Source: Anaerolineaceae bacterium (GTDB taxonomy: Bacteria > Chloroflexota > Anaerolineae > Anaerolineales > Anaerolineaceae). From it: a DNA stretch of 22,466 nucleotides. Position 1 is the stretch's first letter; each line of letters begins with the position of its first letter. Made by a program: the position numbers and the translations under genes. The stretch is from positions 1-22,466 of the forward strand of contig WOZA01000137.1 in NCBI GenBank assembly GCA_011620505.1. Reading direction: 5' to 3'. Shown in pieces: positions 1 to 7,088 of this stretch. The notes beneath the pieces were generated by a model. The model did no database searches, was not told the origin of the DNA, and was given only the letters and a program-made list of their open reading frames with translations.

Positions 1-99
1 GGAGCGTGTTGCATTTTCTCATTATAGTCTGCTGTGGGGTTTGCTGGGGAAGAAGGGTGAGGCATTCGCAGGCACCCTGTCAGTAATTTTCGGTTGCTT
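1..99. other. Short intergenic end of the window
   Basis: This stretch lies downstream of the last gene of the minus-strand operon. No coding sequence is supported. It holds a weak inverted repeat (54-78, listed separately) and an isolated minus-strand TATAAT-like hexamer at 21-26 with no recognisable -35 partner. The operon probably ends here, but the next gene lies outside the window so this cannot be settled. Confidence 0.4.
54..78 (-). terminator. Possible weak terminator hairpin
   Basis: Read on the minus strand, AGGGTG and CACCCT form a 6-bp perfect inverted repeat around a 13-base loop, about 20 bases after the stop codon of the last operon gene. The bases that follow are TCTTCCCC rather than a clean T-run, so it is a poor intrinsic terminator. 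Position at the end of a long operon is the main argument. Confidence 0.25.
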
Positions 100-912
100 C
101 TACCCAAACAAACTCAGGTAATCAACCTTTTCGAAGATATCCAGCTTGCCGTCGATGGTTGCGTCCAACACGCGCCTGCCAGCTTTTTCGTAGGCCTGGC
201 GTGCCATGCGGTAGCCCATTTCGGAGGTTTCCAGGTCTGGCAGTTGCCAGCGGAAGCCCTTGCCAAAGTAAGCCGCCGAGAAATGATTGGGGTCATCGCC
301 CTGGGATTCCACAGTGGTGTTGGGTTTCCCCTTGGTGGCAAAGCTGTGGTCTACCCCGATCAGGATCACTTCCTGAAAGCCCATGTGGTAGGCAAGCTGC
401 AGGCAGACGTTGGTTACCGTGGCGCCTTCCCAAACCCGGTTGCGCACATCGGTGGCGAACTTTGGGGTGGTGTAGGTGGTGTAGATAAAATGCATCCAGT
501 CATCCATCTGCAGCCATTTGCTGGCGCGCCATGAGAAAAACTTGGGCATCTGCAGAGCATTGAATTCGGGCACGGACTGTTCCACCACCAGGTCATTGAC
601 GCAGACCAGGCAGCTCGGGGTGAAACCAAGCTCCTTGGATGCCAGAAAGACCCGATTCATGCCAATCGCGAACTCGTTCTTAAGCAGGCTGAGGTCGGTT
701 TTTTTTAGCGAAGGCCCATTGCCAACGATGAAACAGCGTTCTCCTTTGTGGCTATCCTTCAACTGACCCAGCCTGCGGCGGGATTCGCGCCGCCAGGGGT
801 GCAGGTATGCCGCGGGCAGCTCAGGAACGCGCTTGATGAAGTCGTAGCCATTGCGGGCAAGGCGACCCAGCGGAGATACTTCAGGAATTGGATTTGGCTG
901 GCTCATACTCAC
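100..912 (-). CDS. DUF115/MptE-like protein, candidate GT42-like sialyltransferase
   Basis: The 270-residue protein has a GNGPSL motif at residues 64-69, followed by a Rossmann-like pattern ending in VILIGVD near residue 188 and a conserved-looking PNHF segment with His210. The GNGPSL motif and the later G-x-D strand are shared by DUF115/MptE-like proteins and by the Campylobacter CST-type (GT42) sialyltransferases, which bind CMP-sialic acid. Because three cytidylyltransferase-family genes and two NeuB genes lie upstream in the same operon, a role in transferring a CMP-activated nonulosonic acid is a reasonable inference. The family name alone would suggest pterin metabolism, which does not fit the neighbours. 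The GTG start overlaps the previous stop (GTGA); an ATG two codons further in (at 906) is an alternative. An A8 run follows the GNGPSL codons. Confidence 0.75.
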   Translation of the reverse strand: MSMSQPNPIPEVSPLGRLARNGYDFIKRVPELPAAYLHPWRRESRRRLGQLKDSHKGERCFIVGNGPSLKKTDLSLLKNEFAIGMNRVFLASKELGFTPSCLVCVNDLVVEQSVPEFNALQMPKFFSWRASKWLQMDDWMHFIYTTYTTPKFATDVRNRVWEGATVTNVCLQLAYHMGFQEVILIGVDHSFATKGKPNTTVESQGDDPNHFSAAYFGKGFRWQLPDLETSEMGYRMARQAYEKAGRRVLDATIDGKLDIFEKVDYLSLFG

Positions 913-1673
913 TCAGTGCTCAGGCGGCAGGTGGCGCCGCCATCAGCCAGCAGCCCCTGCCCGGTAATAAAACTGGACTGGGCATTGTCTGCCAGGAAAT
1001 AGATCACCGACGCGATTTCTTCTGGCAGCGCGACGCGTCCGTTGACGGTTTTGGCTGCCAGGGCTGCCAGTTGGCTCTCTTCGGATGCTTCGTTTTCTCG
1101 TCCGCGGTGGAAACCGGCACGCAGCATGGGCGTGTCCACTGCCCCGGGCAAAACGGCGTTCACGCGGATGTTGTCCGGCGCGAATTCGATTGCCATGGCG
1201 CGGGTCAGCGCAAGCAATCCGCCTTTGCTGGCCGCATAGGCAGCAATGTTGGCGCTGGTAGCCACGGCGTGCACCGATGAGACGTTCACGATCGCGCCGC
1301 CGCCTTCCGCTTTCAACAGCGGGTAAGCCAGCTTGGCTCCAAGGAAAACCGAGCGCAGGTTGGATGCCATCACCATATCCCATTCCTCAACCGTCGTCTC
1401 GACCAGGGGTTTGGTCACCTGGAAGCCAGCGTTGTTCACCAGCACATCCAGGGTGGGCGTGAATTCGGTCGCCTGGGCAAAGATTTTCTCAAGGTTCTCG
1501 GGAACGGAGATGTCCGCCTGGATGAAAAGTCCGTCGGTTGGGAATTCCGCATAGACACTTTGACGGTCAACGCCAATCACGCGGAAGCCGCGTTCATGGA
1601 AGTGCTTCACGGTCGCCCGCCCCACACCTCCGGCGGCGCCGGTGATCAGCATGGTTTTCTTCATATCGCTCAT
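909..1673 (-). CDS. SDR-family oxidoreductase
   Basis: This is a classical short-chain dehydrogenase/reductase of 254 residues, the usual family length. It shows the cofactor loop TGAAGGVG at 11-18, the NNAG motif at 80-83 and the catalytic set Ser133, Tyr146 and Lys150 (YAASK). The start at 1673 is chosen because AGAGGA lies six bases upstream; a longer reading frame runs to 1730 but would overlap the preceding gene and adds no family sequence. It sits 22 bases after a D-2-hydroxyacid dehydrogenase gene and overlaps the next gene by four bases. The substrate is unknown; oxidation or reduction of a sugar or sugar-acid hydroxyl in the glycan pathway is inferred from context only. Confidence 0.88.
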   Translation of the reverse strand: MSDMKKTMLITGAAGGVGRATVKHFHERGFRVIGVDRQSVYAEFPTDGLFIQADISVPENLEKIFAQATEFTPTLDVLVNNAGFQVTKPLVETTVEEWDMVMASNLRSVFLGAKLAYPLLKAEGGGAIVNVSSVHAVATSANIAAYAASKGGLLALTRAMAIEFAPDNIRVNAVLPGAVDTPMLRAGFHRGRENEASEESQLAALAAKTVNGRVALPEEIASVIYFLADNAQSSFITGQGLLADGGATCRLSTE

Positions 1674-1679
1674 GGTAAG

Positions 1680-1685
1680 TCCTCT
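1680..1685 (-). promoter_or_regulatory. Ribosome-binding site fixing the SDR start
   Basis: AGAGGA on the minus strand lies six bases before the ATG at 1673 and inside the short gap after the previous gene. It supports the shorter SDR reading frame over the in-frame start at 1730. Confidence 0.65.
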
Positions 1686-1695
1686 TCTGTCAGGA

Positions 1696-2676
1696 TTATG
1701 CTCGTTTTTCGAGCGCTTTGAGGCTGGCAATATCGCCCACCGGGATATCGAGCCCGATCAGCAAATTGCGCAGGGTGTTCCAGTGGACTCGTTCCCAATA
1801 AAACGGGCTGCTGTTGGTGTTGTGGGGTGAAAGCAAAACGTTATTCATCTGCAGTAAAGGGCTGTCATGCGGCAGAGGTTCCTGCTCAAACACATCCAGC
1901 GCCGCGCCTCTCAGCCTTCCTTGCTGCAAGGCCTCAACCAGTGCAGCCTCGTGCACTACCGCTCCGCGTGAGGTGTTGATCAGCACTGCGGTAGGTTTGA
2001 CCAGGCGCAGCGTTTCCGTGTTGATCAGATGATAGGCTGAGGGAGTCAGGGTGGTGTTGAGGCTGATGTAGTCCGCACGCTGCAGCAAATCCTCCAGCGT
2101 AGTCATCTCCACGCCGTATTCCACCAGGAAGTCAGGCGCGATCTCGACGATGTCGTTTCCCAGCAGCTTCATGCCGAAGGCACGCGCTCTTCTCAGGACA
2201 GCCTTACCGCAGTTGCCCACGCCTATAACCCCAAGGGTTGATTCGCTCAGGGTGTGCCCAGGAATTTTGTCCCAAACGCCATTTTTCATGGCGCGGTCCA
2301 TCCAGGGCTGCAGACGGGCAAAGTTGAGCATGCTGCTCATCACGCTTTCAGATACAGGCACGGTAAAGGCGTTGGGAGTGTTCATGACCCGCACACCCAT
2401 GGATTCCGCGGCTTCCTTGTCAATCGAGTCAATGCCAGTGCCCCACTTGGAAATAACTTTCAAGGCGGGCAGGCAGGCTTTGATGACATCGGCACTGTAG
2501 CGGTCATCGCCGCAGATAGTGCCTTCAAACTGACCGGCATAGCGCAGAATTTCCTCAGCTTCAAGCCGTTCATGGACTTCCGGGATGATAGGATGGATGC
2601 CGAAATGTTCCAGGACAGGACCAAATCGGTCCATGAAAGGCAGCATATAGGGGGCAGAGACTAACACGTTCTTCAT
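1696..2676 (-). CDS. D-2-hydroxyacid dehydrogenase, phosphoglycerate dehydrogenase-like
   Basis: The 326-residue protein has the two-part architecture of the NAD-dependent D-isomer 2-hydroxyacid dehydrogenases. The nucleotide-binding motif GVGNCGKA is at 152-159 with the NAD-selecting acidic residue at Asp175. The catalytic set is Arg237 (in LINTSRG), Glu266 (in DVFEQEP) and His285 (in LSPHN). No ACT or other regulatory C-terminal domain is present, so it is unlike full-length SerA. GAGGT lies seven bases before the ATG. It sits between a NeuA-like cytidylyltransferase and an SDR, so it more likely acts on a sugar-derived 2-hydroxy or 2-keto acid than in serine synthesis, but the substrate cannot be read from the sequence. 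Confidence 0.9.
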   Translation of the reverse strand: MKNVLVSAPYMLPFMDRFGPVLEHFGIHPIIPEVHERLEAEEILRYAGQFEGTICGDDRYSADVIKACLPALKVISKWGTGIDSIDKEAAESMGVRVMNTPNAFTVPVSESVMSSMLNFARLQPWMDRAMKNGVWDKIPGHTLSESTLGVIGVGNCGKAVLRRARAFGMKLLGNDIVEIAPDFLVEYGVEMTTLEDLLQRADYISLNTTLTPSAYHLINTETLRLVKPTAVLINTSRGAVVHEAALVEALQQGRLRGAALDVFEQEPLPHDSPLLQMNNVLLSPHNTNSSPFYWERVHWNTLRNLLIGLDIPVGDIASLKALEKRA

Positions 2677-2686
2677 TCGAACGACC

Positions 2687-3364
2687 TCATTGTTTGTTTT
2701 GGTGAGTCATCAGCGTCTCCGCGATGACAAAATCCAGCTCCACGTCGATGTCGGTGGCTTCGCGGGCATCAATCTCGAACATCATCGGTCTCTCACCCAG
2801 CCGGTTGCGCCTTGTGAGCAGGGTTTCGCGGGTGAAAAGGTAGATGCAGGAGTTTTCTTCGTAGATTGGAGGAAGGTCCTGCGTGCGCAGCAGAACAGCA
2901 GGGTTGTGGTTTACCGCACGCCCAAGTTCATCCCAAAGGCGGGTCTGCAGCCGGGTGACGCCAAAAAGGGAATCATATTCTGGGTAGGAATTGCGCAGTT
3001 GAGTGATGGCGCGCCGGATTGTTTCCGCCTTGAGCAGCGGATTGGTACAGTGCGTCTGCAGGTAAAGATCCGCGGGAACCTGGGCGGTATCATAGACCAG
3101 GATCTCGTTGGTTGGGGTGGTGTCGGCGCGCAATTCCTCCGGGCGCAGCAGCACCTTCACCTGCGGGTAGTCTCGCGCGAGCCCTTCAATCACCGGCGGC
3201 GAATCGGTATCCACAACCACCTGGCTGATCGTTTCAACGCTCAGGAGGGTCTCGATGATGTGCGCGTACAGCGGCTTGCCGCACATCAGGCGGTAATTTT
3301 TCCCGGGCACGCGTTTGGAATCGTGGCGCATGGGCACCAGGGCAACGATCTTCTCGAGTTTCAT
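2687..3364 (-). CDS. neuA: NeuA-like acylneuraminate cytidylyltransferase
   Basis: This 225-residue protein belongs to the CMP-sialic acid/CMP-Kdo synthetase family, which transfers CMP from CTP to the anomeric hydroxyl of an ulosonic acid. The N-terminal nucleotide-binding loop reads LVPMRHDSKRVPGKN (10-24), against the usual IPARGGSKRIPRKN: the S-K-R-x-P-x-K-N part is kept while the Gly-Gly is replaced by His-Asp. A DTDSP segment and a C-terminal ATDIDVELDF segment match the family's metal-binding and dimer regions. AAGGAGG lies seven bases before the ATG, and the start overlaps the previous stop as ATGA. It is a separate, shorter enzyme than the NeuA-phosphatase fusion in the same operon, and may serve a different sugar, perhaps a PseF-like role. 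Confidence 0.85.
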   Translation of the reverse strand: MKLEKIVALVPMRHDSKRVPGKNYRLMCGKPLYAHIIETLLSVETISQVVVDTDSPPVIEGLARDYPQVKVLLRPEELRADTTPTNEILVYDTAQVPADLYLQTHCTNPLLKAETIRRAITQLRNSYPEYDSLFGVTRLQTRLWDELGRAVNHNPAVLLRTQDLPPIYEENSCIYLFTRETLLTRRNRLGERPMMFEIDAREATDIDVELDFVIAETLMTHQNKQ

Positions 3365-4983
3365 TGGGGGTCCTCCTTGAGCATGAAATCCCCGCCGCGC
3401 AGGATGCCCTCATGAATGGTCTGCAGCGTGGCTGAGTTTTCGGGCAGCAGTGCCTGCCAGGGGAAGTCTTTAAGGGTCACATATCCGGCCCACACGCCAT
3501 CTGGTTTCAAAAAGTCTTCGAAGCTGAGCGAGGAGCGGTAAAGCTGCCAGTAGAGGAAGCGGCGGGCATTATGTTTGAAGTGCGCCGGCACCTCAACTGT
3601 CTCTGTTTCTAACAGGAAGTCGAGTTTGGCCTGGTAGGCGGTTTTGTTTTCTGGTAACCATGCCACCTCGGAGGCCGTGAAACGCGCCTTGCCAGCGGAA
3701 AGCACTGCCGCGCCGAGAATGGCTGCCTCCAACCCGATAGTGGAGTTGTAGATCAGCACGAACTTCGCCATGCGGATCAGGTCGTAGGAATTGACGTACT
3801 CCTGGGGCGGGATAAAGTGCAGGTTGGGGATATTCCTCACACCGCGTGCTTCCGCCCACTCGGCCACCGATTCTTCGCTGGCTTTGCCGATGCGAGCCTC
3901 GTCGGGGTGGGCACGGATGACGAATAAAGTTTCCGGGTGCACCCTGGCAGTGTTCAGCAGGGAATCGAGCCAGGTGAACATGTCTTCAAACAGCACGTTG
4001 GCGTGCGGTTGGCTGGTATCGAAGATGACGTTCGTGAAGATCGGTACCATCTGCTTAAAGTTGGCTGCTTTTTGCAGGAATTCCGGGCTGAGCTCGCTCA
4101 TTTCCGGCCAGAACTTGACCCCTGCCATGTGAAAATCGCCTTTGAAGCGCTTGCTCAGATAATCATCCAACCTCTGGTTCTGAGCTTCGTTCAATTGGAA
4201 ATCTACGGGGATATCGAGATCATAAGCGGTGGCATCCCCTCGGGTGAAATACGCGCTGAAAGGACGCAGCCCCACTTCGTGGCTGATAACGCGGATGCCG
4301 TGTTTGCGTGCCACCCATCGGGCGGTTGCTTCGGGGTACTGCATGCCATTAAAAACCACCACTGTCTGAGGTTGCGTCTCAATGACCAGCGCTTCAAACT
4401 GCAGTGCCAATGAGTAAGCCGAGCGGATATACTGCTTGAAAAGAGTCCGTGTCAGTTCGTCATCATTCAAGTGATGCCTGCGTAGGATCCAGCGCATCGA
4501 GGGCAAAGCCAGCTCACCAAGAGGCAGATCAGCGTAGGTGAAACGGCTTAGCTGATCGAGCCCAAGAGGTTCCAGTAAACCTTCTGGGAGTGCCTCTGCG
4601 TCAAACCCGAAATAGGTTTTCTCTGACTGACCGAAAAGTGCTTCGGATTGCCGTATGCATCCTTTGCACGGCGGATTTTGGTGCATGCTATTACGTTTTG
4701 TGCCGAAAACGCAGGGTGCCAGGCCTTGCTGGCAGACAAAATGGATCACACGCACGCCTTTCAGCTCAAGCGACCAGGCGCTCAGAGCAGCGAAAGCCGC
4801 ATTCAGACTGGTGCCGGTCAAACGCGTGGAGGCATCAAAAAAGATCACCGGTGCTGCGGATCTTTCAGGTGAGTTGGCAGCCACCTGACTTGATAAGGCG
4901 ACAAAACGACGATCGTTAGCACGATGTGCCGCCTCAAGCTTTAGGCGCCGGTGCACACGGTCAATAAACGGAGGGGTTTTCAT
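3361..4983 (-). CDS. KpsC/capsule-synthesis-like glycosyltransferase candidate with four-cysteine motif
   Basis: The 540-residue protein resembles the capsule polysaccharide synthesis group, whose characterised members are GT-B-type Kdo transferases. The supporting signs are a mid-protein FNGMQYPEA (211-219) followed by an ARKHGIRVISHE segment, the RAHP motif at 357-360, and NSTIGLEA at 413-420 followed by a short GK segment. The same series recurs in the protein encoded at 18265-19929, so the two are distant paralogues. This copy has a distinctive N-terminal cysteine pattern C84-x6-C91-x14-C106-x2-C109, suited to binding a metal or a cluster. It starts one base after the short NeuB stop, and its stop overlaps the next NeuA start. 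Transfer of a Kdo-like or nonulosonic sugar is inferred, not shown. It has no signal peptide or membrane segment. Confidence 0.7.
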   Translation of the reverse strand: MKTPPFIDRVHRRLKLEAAHRANDRRFVALSSQVAANSPERSAAPVIFFDASTRLTGTSLNAAFAALSAWSLELKGVRVIHFVCQQGLAPCVFGTKRNSMHQNPPCKGCIRQSEALFGQSEKTYFGFDAEALPEGLLEPLGLDQLSRFTYADLPLGELALPSMRWILRRHHLNDDELTRTLFKQYIRSAYSLALQFEALVIETQPQTVVVFNGMQYPEATARWVARKHGIRVISHEVGLRPFSAYFTRGDATAYDLDIPVDFQLNEAQNQRLDDYLSKRFKGDFHMAGVKFWPEMSELSPEFLQKAANFKQMVPIFTNVIFDTSQPHANVLFEDMFTWLDSLLNTARVHPETLFVIRAHPDEARIGKASEESVAEWAEARGVRNIPNLHFIPPQEYVNSYDLIRMAKFVLIYNSTIGLEAAILGAAVLSAGKARFTASEVAWLPENKTAYQAKLDFLLETETVEVPAHFKHNARRFLYWQLYRSSLSFEDFLKPDGVWAGYVTLKDFPWQALLPENSATLQTIHEGILRGGDFMLKEDPQ

Positions 4984-4984
4984 C

Positions 4985-5863
4985 TTACTGGCTAAACCGC
5001 CTTAATTTGCTCAACGAAGACAACTCGCTGTCATAAACGCGTTTGACGCCATCACCCAGCGAACGCTCCGTGACGCGAATGTACTTCACCAGGCTGGCGA
5101 GCCCTTGCGGTTCCACCGAGGCGCTCTGGTCAGAGCCCCACATGGCGCGGTCAAGCGTGATGTGGCGCTCCACCAGGCAGGCTCCCATCGCCACAGCTAC
5201 TGCTGAGGGCACCAAACCTACTTCGTGCCCGGAGTATCCAATCGGGCAAAGGCTGGTCATGCCGCGCAGAGTTTGGATCATACGCAGGTTAAGCTCCTCT
5301 GGTGGGCAGGGATAACTGCTGGTGGTGTGGCAGAGGATCAGGTTTTCTTCACCGATGAGTTCGAGTGCAGCCTTGATTTCCTCGAGCGTGGACATTCCGG
5401 TCGAGACGATCAGCGGTTTGCCCGTGGCGCGGTAAGCGCGCAACAACTCGAGGTCCGTCAGAAGCGCGGAAGGAATTTTATGGGCAGGGGGATTGAATCG
5501 CTCGATGAACTCCAGCGAAGGGATATCCCAGGAGGAGGCAAACCAGTCGATGCCAATTTCTTTGGCATATCGATCGATTTCGGTGTAAGCTTCCTCGTCG
5601 AACTCCACTTTATAGCGGTAATCCAGGTAGGTGATATAGCCCCAGGGGGTGTCGCGCATTTGGTTGCGTTGATGTTCCGGCACACATAGTTCGGGCGTTC
5701 GTTTCTGGAATTTGACCGCATCGGCGCCGGCACTTTTGGCAACCTCCATCAATTTTTTTGCGATATCGATGTCGCCGTTGTGATTTATTCCGATTTCGCC
5801 AATTATATAAACGGGATATCCGTCACCGATCTTGCGGTTACCAATACTCACTTCACGATTCAT
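4985..5863 (-). CDS. neuB: NeuB-family ulosonic acid synthase lacking the SAF domain
   Basis: NeuB enzymes condense phosphoenolpyruvate with a hexosamine or its phosphate to form a nonulosonic acid. This 292-residue copy keeps the TIM-barrel part: EIGINHNG with Glu23, HTTSSYP at 179-185, GYSGHE with His213, ERHITLDR with His234, and Asp245. These match Neisseria NeuB Glu25, His215, His236 and Asp247 with a constant offset of two. The protein ends at KLRRFSQ, just where the C-terminal SAF (antifreeze-like) domain normally begins, and the next gene starts after one base, so no SAF remnant is left. In Neisseria NeuB the SAF domain supplies an Arg that contacts the N-acetyl group, so its substrate handling should differ. 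The start at 5863 is set by an upstream AGGAG; it overlaps the upstream gene by 11 bases. Confidence 0.9.
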   Translation of the reverse strand: MNREVSIGNRKIGDGYPVYIIGEIGINHNGDIDIAKKLMEVAKSAGADAVKFQKRTPELCVPEHQRNQMRDTPWGYITYLDYRYKVEFDEEAYTEIDRYAKEIGIDWFASSWDIPSLEFIERFNPPAHKIPSALLTDLELLRAYRATGKPLIVSTGMSTLEEIKAALELIGEENLILCHTTSSYPCPPEELNLRMIQTLRGMTSLCPIGYSGHEVGLVPSAVAVAMGACLVERHITLDRAMWGSDQSASVEPQGLASLVKYIRVTERSLGDGVKRVYDSELSSLSKLRRFSQ

Positions 5864-7088
5864 GTTCGCTCCTAAGGATAATTTCAATCAACTCACGGAT
5901 TGCGCCGCGACCGCCGGGTTTGCTCAGCACCAGGTCTGCCCGCTGGATTACTTCGGAGTGTGCATCCTGGGGACAGGCAAAGTATCCCACATAAGGTAAT
6001 ACAGGCAGATCGTTCAGATCATTGCCAATATAAATGACCTCTGCCTGGGACAGGTTGCGTTCTTTAATAAGCTGTTGGATAGCCTGAGCCTTGTCTTGCA
6101 CGCCCTGGTAGAATTCAAGTTTCAATTTGCGCGCTCTGGCGCTGACCACCGGGTTTTCTTCACGCGATAGGATCATGGCATGCACTTTGCCGTGCTGGCG
6201 CAGCATATCCAGACCCAAGCCATCGGAGCGGCTGCAGATTACGCTTTCGCGCCCGTCTTGGTCTGTGATGACAGTATCGTCAGTGAAGACGCCGTCAAAA
6301 TCCATCACCAGCAGCTTCGGCTGAGCCGGAAACTGCCGCCTGCTTTTGAGCGGATCGATTGGCTTAAGCTCAGGATCCTGCATCAGCCGGGCATAGCGCA
6401 CCAAATCCAACGGAGTGTCGATGTCTACCGTGTAGCGGGGGTCAATCAGTATCGGCAGAATAACATCGCCAGTGAGAGACCCTTTTTCAAGGATGGTGCT
6501 GGTACGAATAACGTCGATATGACCTGTTTGCCAGTAAGTCTTTGGCAGTTCCTGACGCGGAGCGTTATAGGGTTCCTTCACGTTCGGCAGACTTAAAAGG
6601 GGCTTAAGCTGGTGCGAGTCAGGCTCAATCTGCCACATCTTGAAAGGGTTTTGCCCACTGGGCACCACGCCGCGCACACAATCCGCCTGGGGATTGGTCA
6701 GCATCAGTTCGATTGCGTCATCGACCAAGCTGACAGGTCGTACAGGTGAGGTTGGTCGCAATTGCACCACGATATCCGGGTGATACGCTTCGTATTCAGC
6801 CAGCCAGGCGAGAGCCTGTTGGAACACGGGTAGATCGGTGATGTCGTCCTGGGCGAGTTCTGTAGGGCGCAAGAAAGGCGTTTCGGCACCCCACTGGCGG
6901 GCAACAGCGGCAATCTCTTCATCATCGGTGGAAACGATCACGCGCGTCACATGCCGCGCCTGCAGCCCGGCGGCAATGCTGTAAGCGATCAGCGGCGCGC
7001 CAGCAAAATCGCGGATGTTCTTGCGCGGAATGCCCTTTGAGCCGCCCCTTGCCGGGATCAAAGCCAGCACTTCAGGTTTGCCTACCAT
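5853..7088 (-). CDS. neuA: CMP-nonulosonate synthetase fused to KdsC/YrbI-type phosphatase
   Basis: This 411-residue protein joins two enzymes. Residues 1 to about 235 form a CMP-sialic acid synthetase, with IPARGGSKGIPRKN at 11-24, QLRPTSP at 109-115 and DIDTPLD near 222-228. Residues 258 to 411 form a HAD phosphatase of the KdsC/YrbI type with the nucleophile Asp263 and Asp265 (DFDGV), Ser308, a Lys near 324, and Asp357/Asp360 in GNDLNDL. All HAD motifs look intact, unlike the decayed phosphatase part of animal CMP-sialate synthetases. The fusion suggests removal of a 9-phosphate followed by CMP activation, as for KDN-9-phosphate. The ATG at 7088 is chosen because GGAGG lies upstream and it overlaps the preceding stop by seven bases. 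In gene order it corresponds to Campylobacter PtmB. Confidence 0.9.
   Translation of the reverse strand: MVGKPEVLALIPARGGSKGIPRKNIRDFAGAPLIAYSIAAGLQARHVTRVIVSTDDEEIAAVARQWGAETPFLRPTELAQDDITDLPVFQQALAWLAEYEAYHPDIVVQLRPTSPVRPVSLVDDAIELMLTNPQADCVRGVVPSGQNPFKMWQIEPDSHQLKPLLSLPNVKEPYNAPRQELPKTYWQTGHIDVIRTSTILEKGSLTGDVILPILIDPRYTVDIDTPLDLVRYARLMQDPELKPIDPLKSRRQFPAQPKLLVMDFDGVFTDDTVITDQDGRESVICSRSDGLGLDMLRQHGKVHAMILSREENPVVSARARKLKLEFYQGVQDKAQAIQQLIKERNLSQAEVIYIGNDLNDLPVLPYVGYFACPQDAHSEVIQRADLVLSKPGGRGAIRELIEIILRSEHES
5869..5873 (-). promoter_or_regulatory. Ribosome-binding site fixing the short NeuB start
   Basis: AGGAG on the minus strand lies five bases before the ATG at 5863, within the 3' end of the upstream gene. 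It favours this ATG over an in-frame start at 5887. Confidence 0.65.

Noticed and set aside
21..26. Minus-strand TATAAT hexamer as a promoter for a downstream gene.
   Set aside because: No TTGACA-like hexamer lies at 16-18 bases, and no gene is visible downstream within the window.
4985..5863. The short NeuB as a pseudogene truncated by a frameshift.
   Set aside because: All barrel active-site residues are present, the stop is followed after one base by the next gene, and no SAF-coding remnant exists in any frame there.
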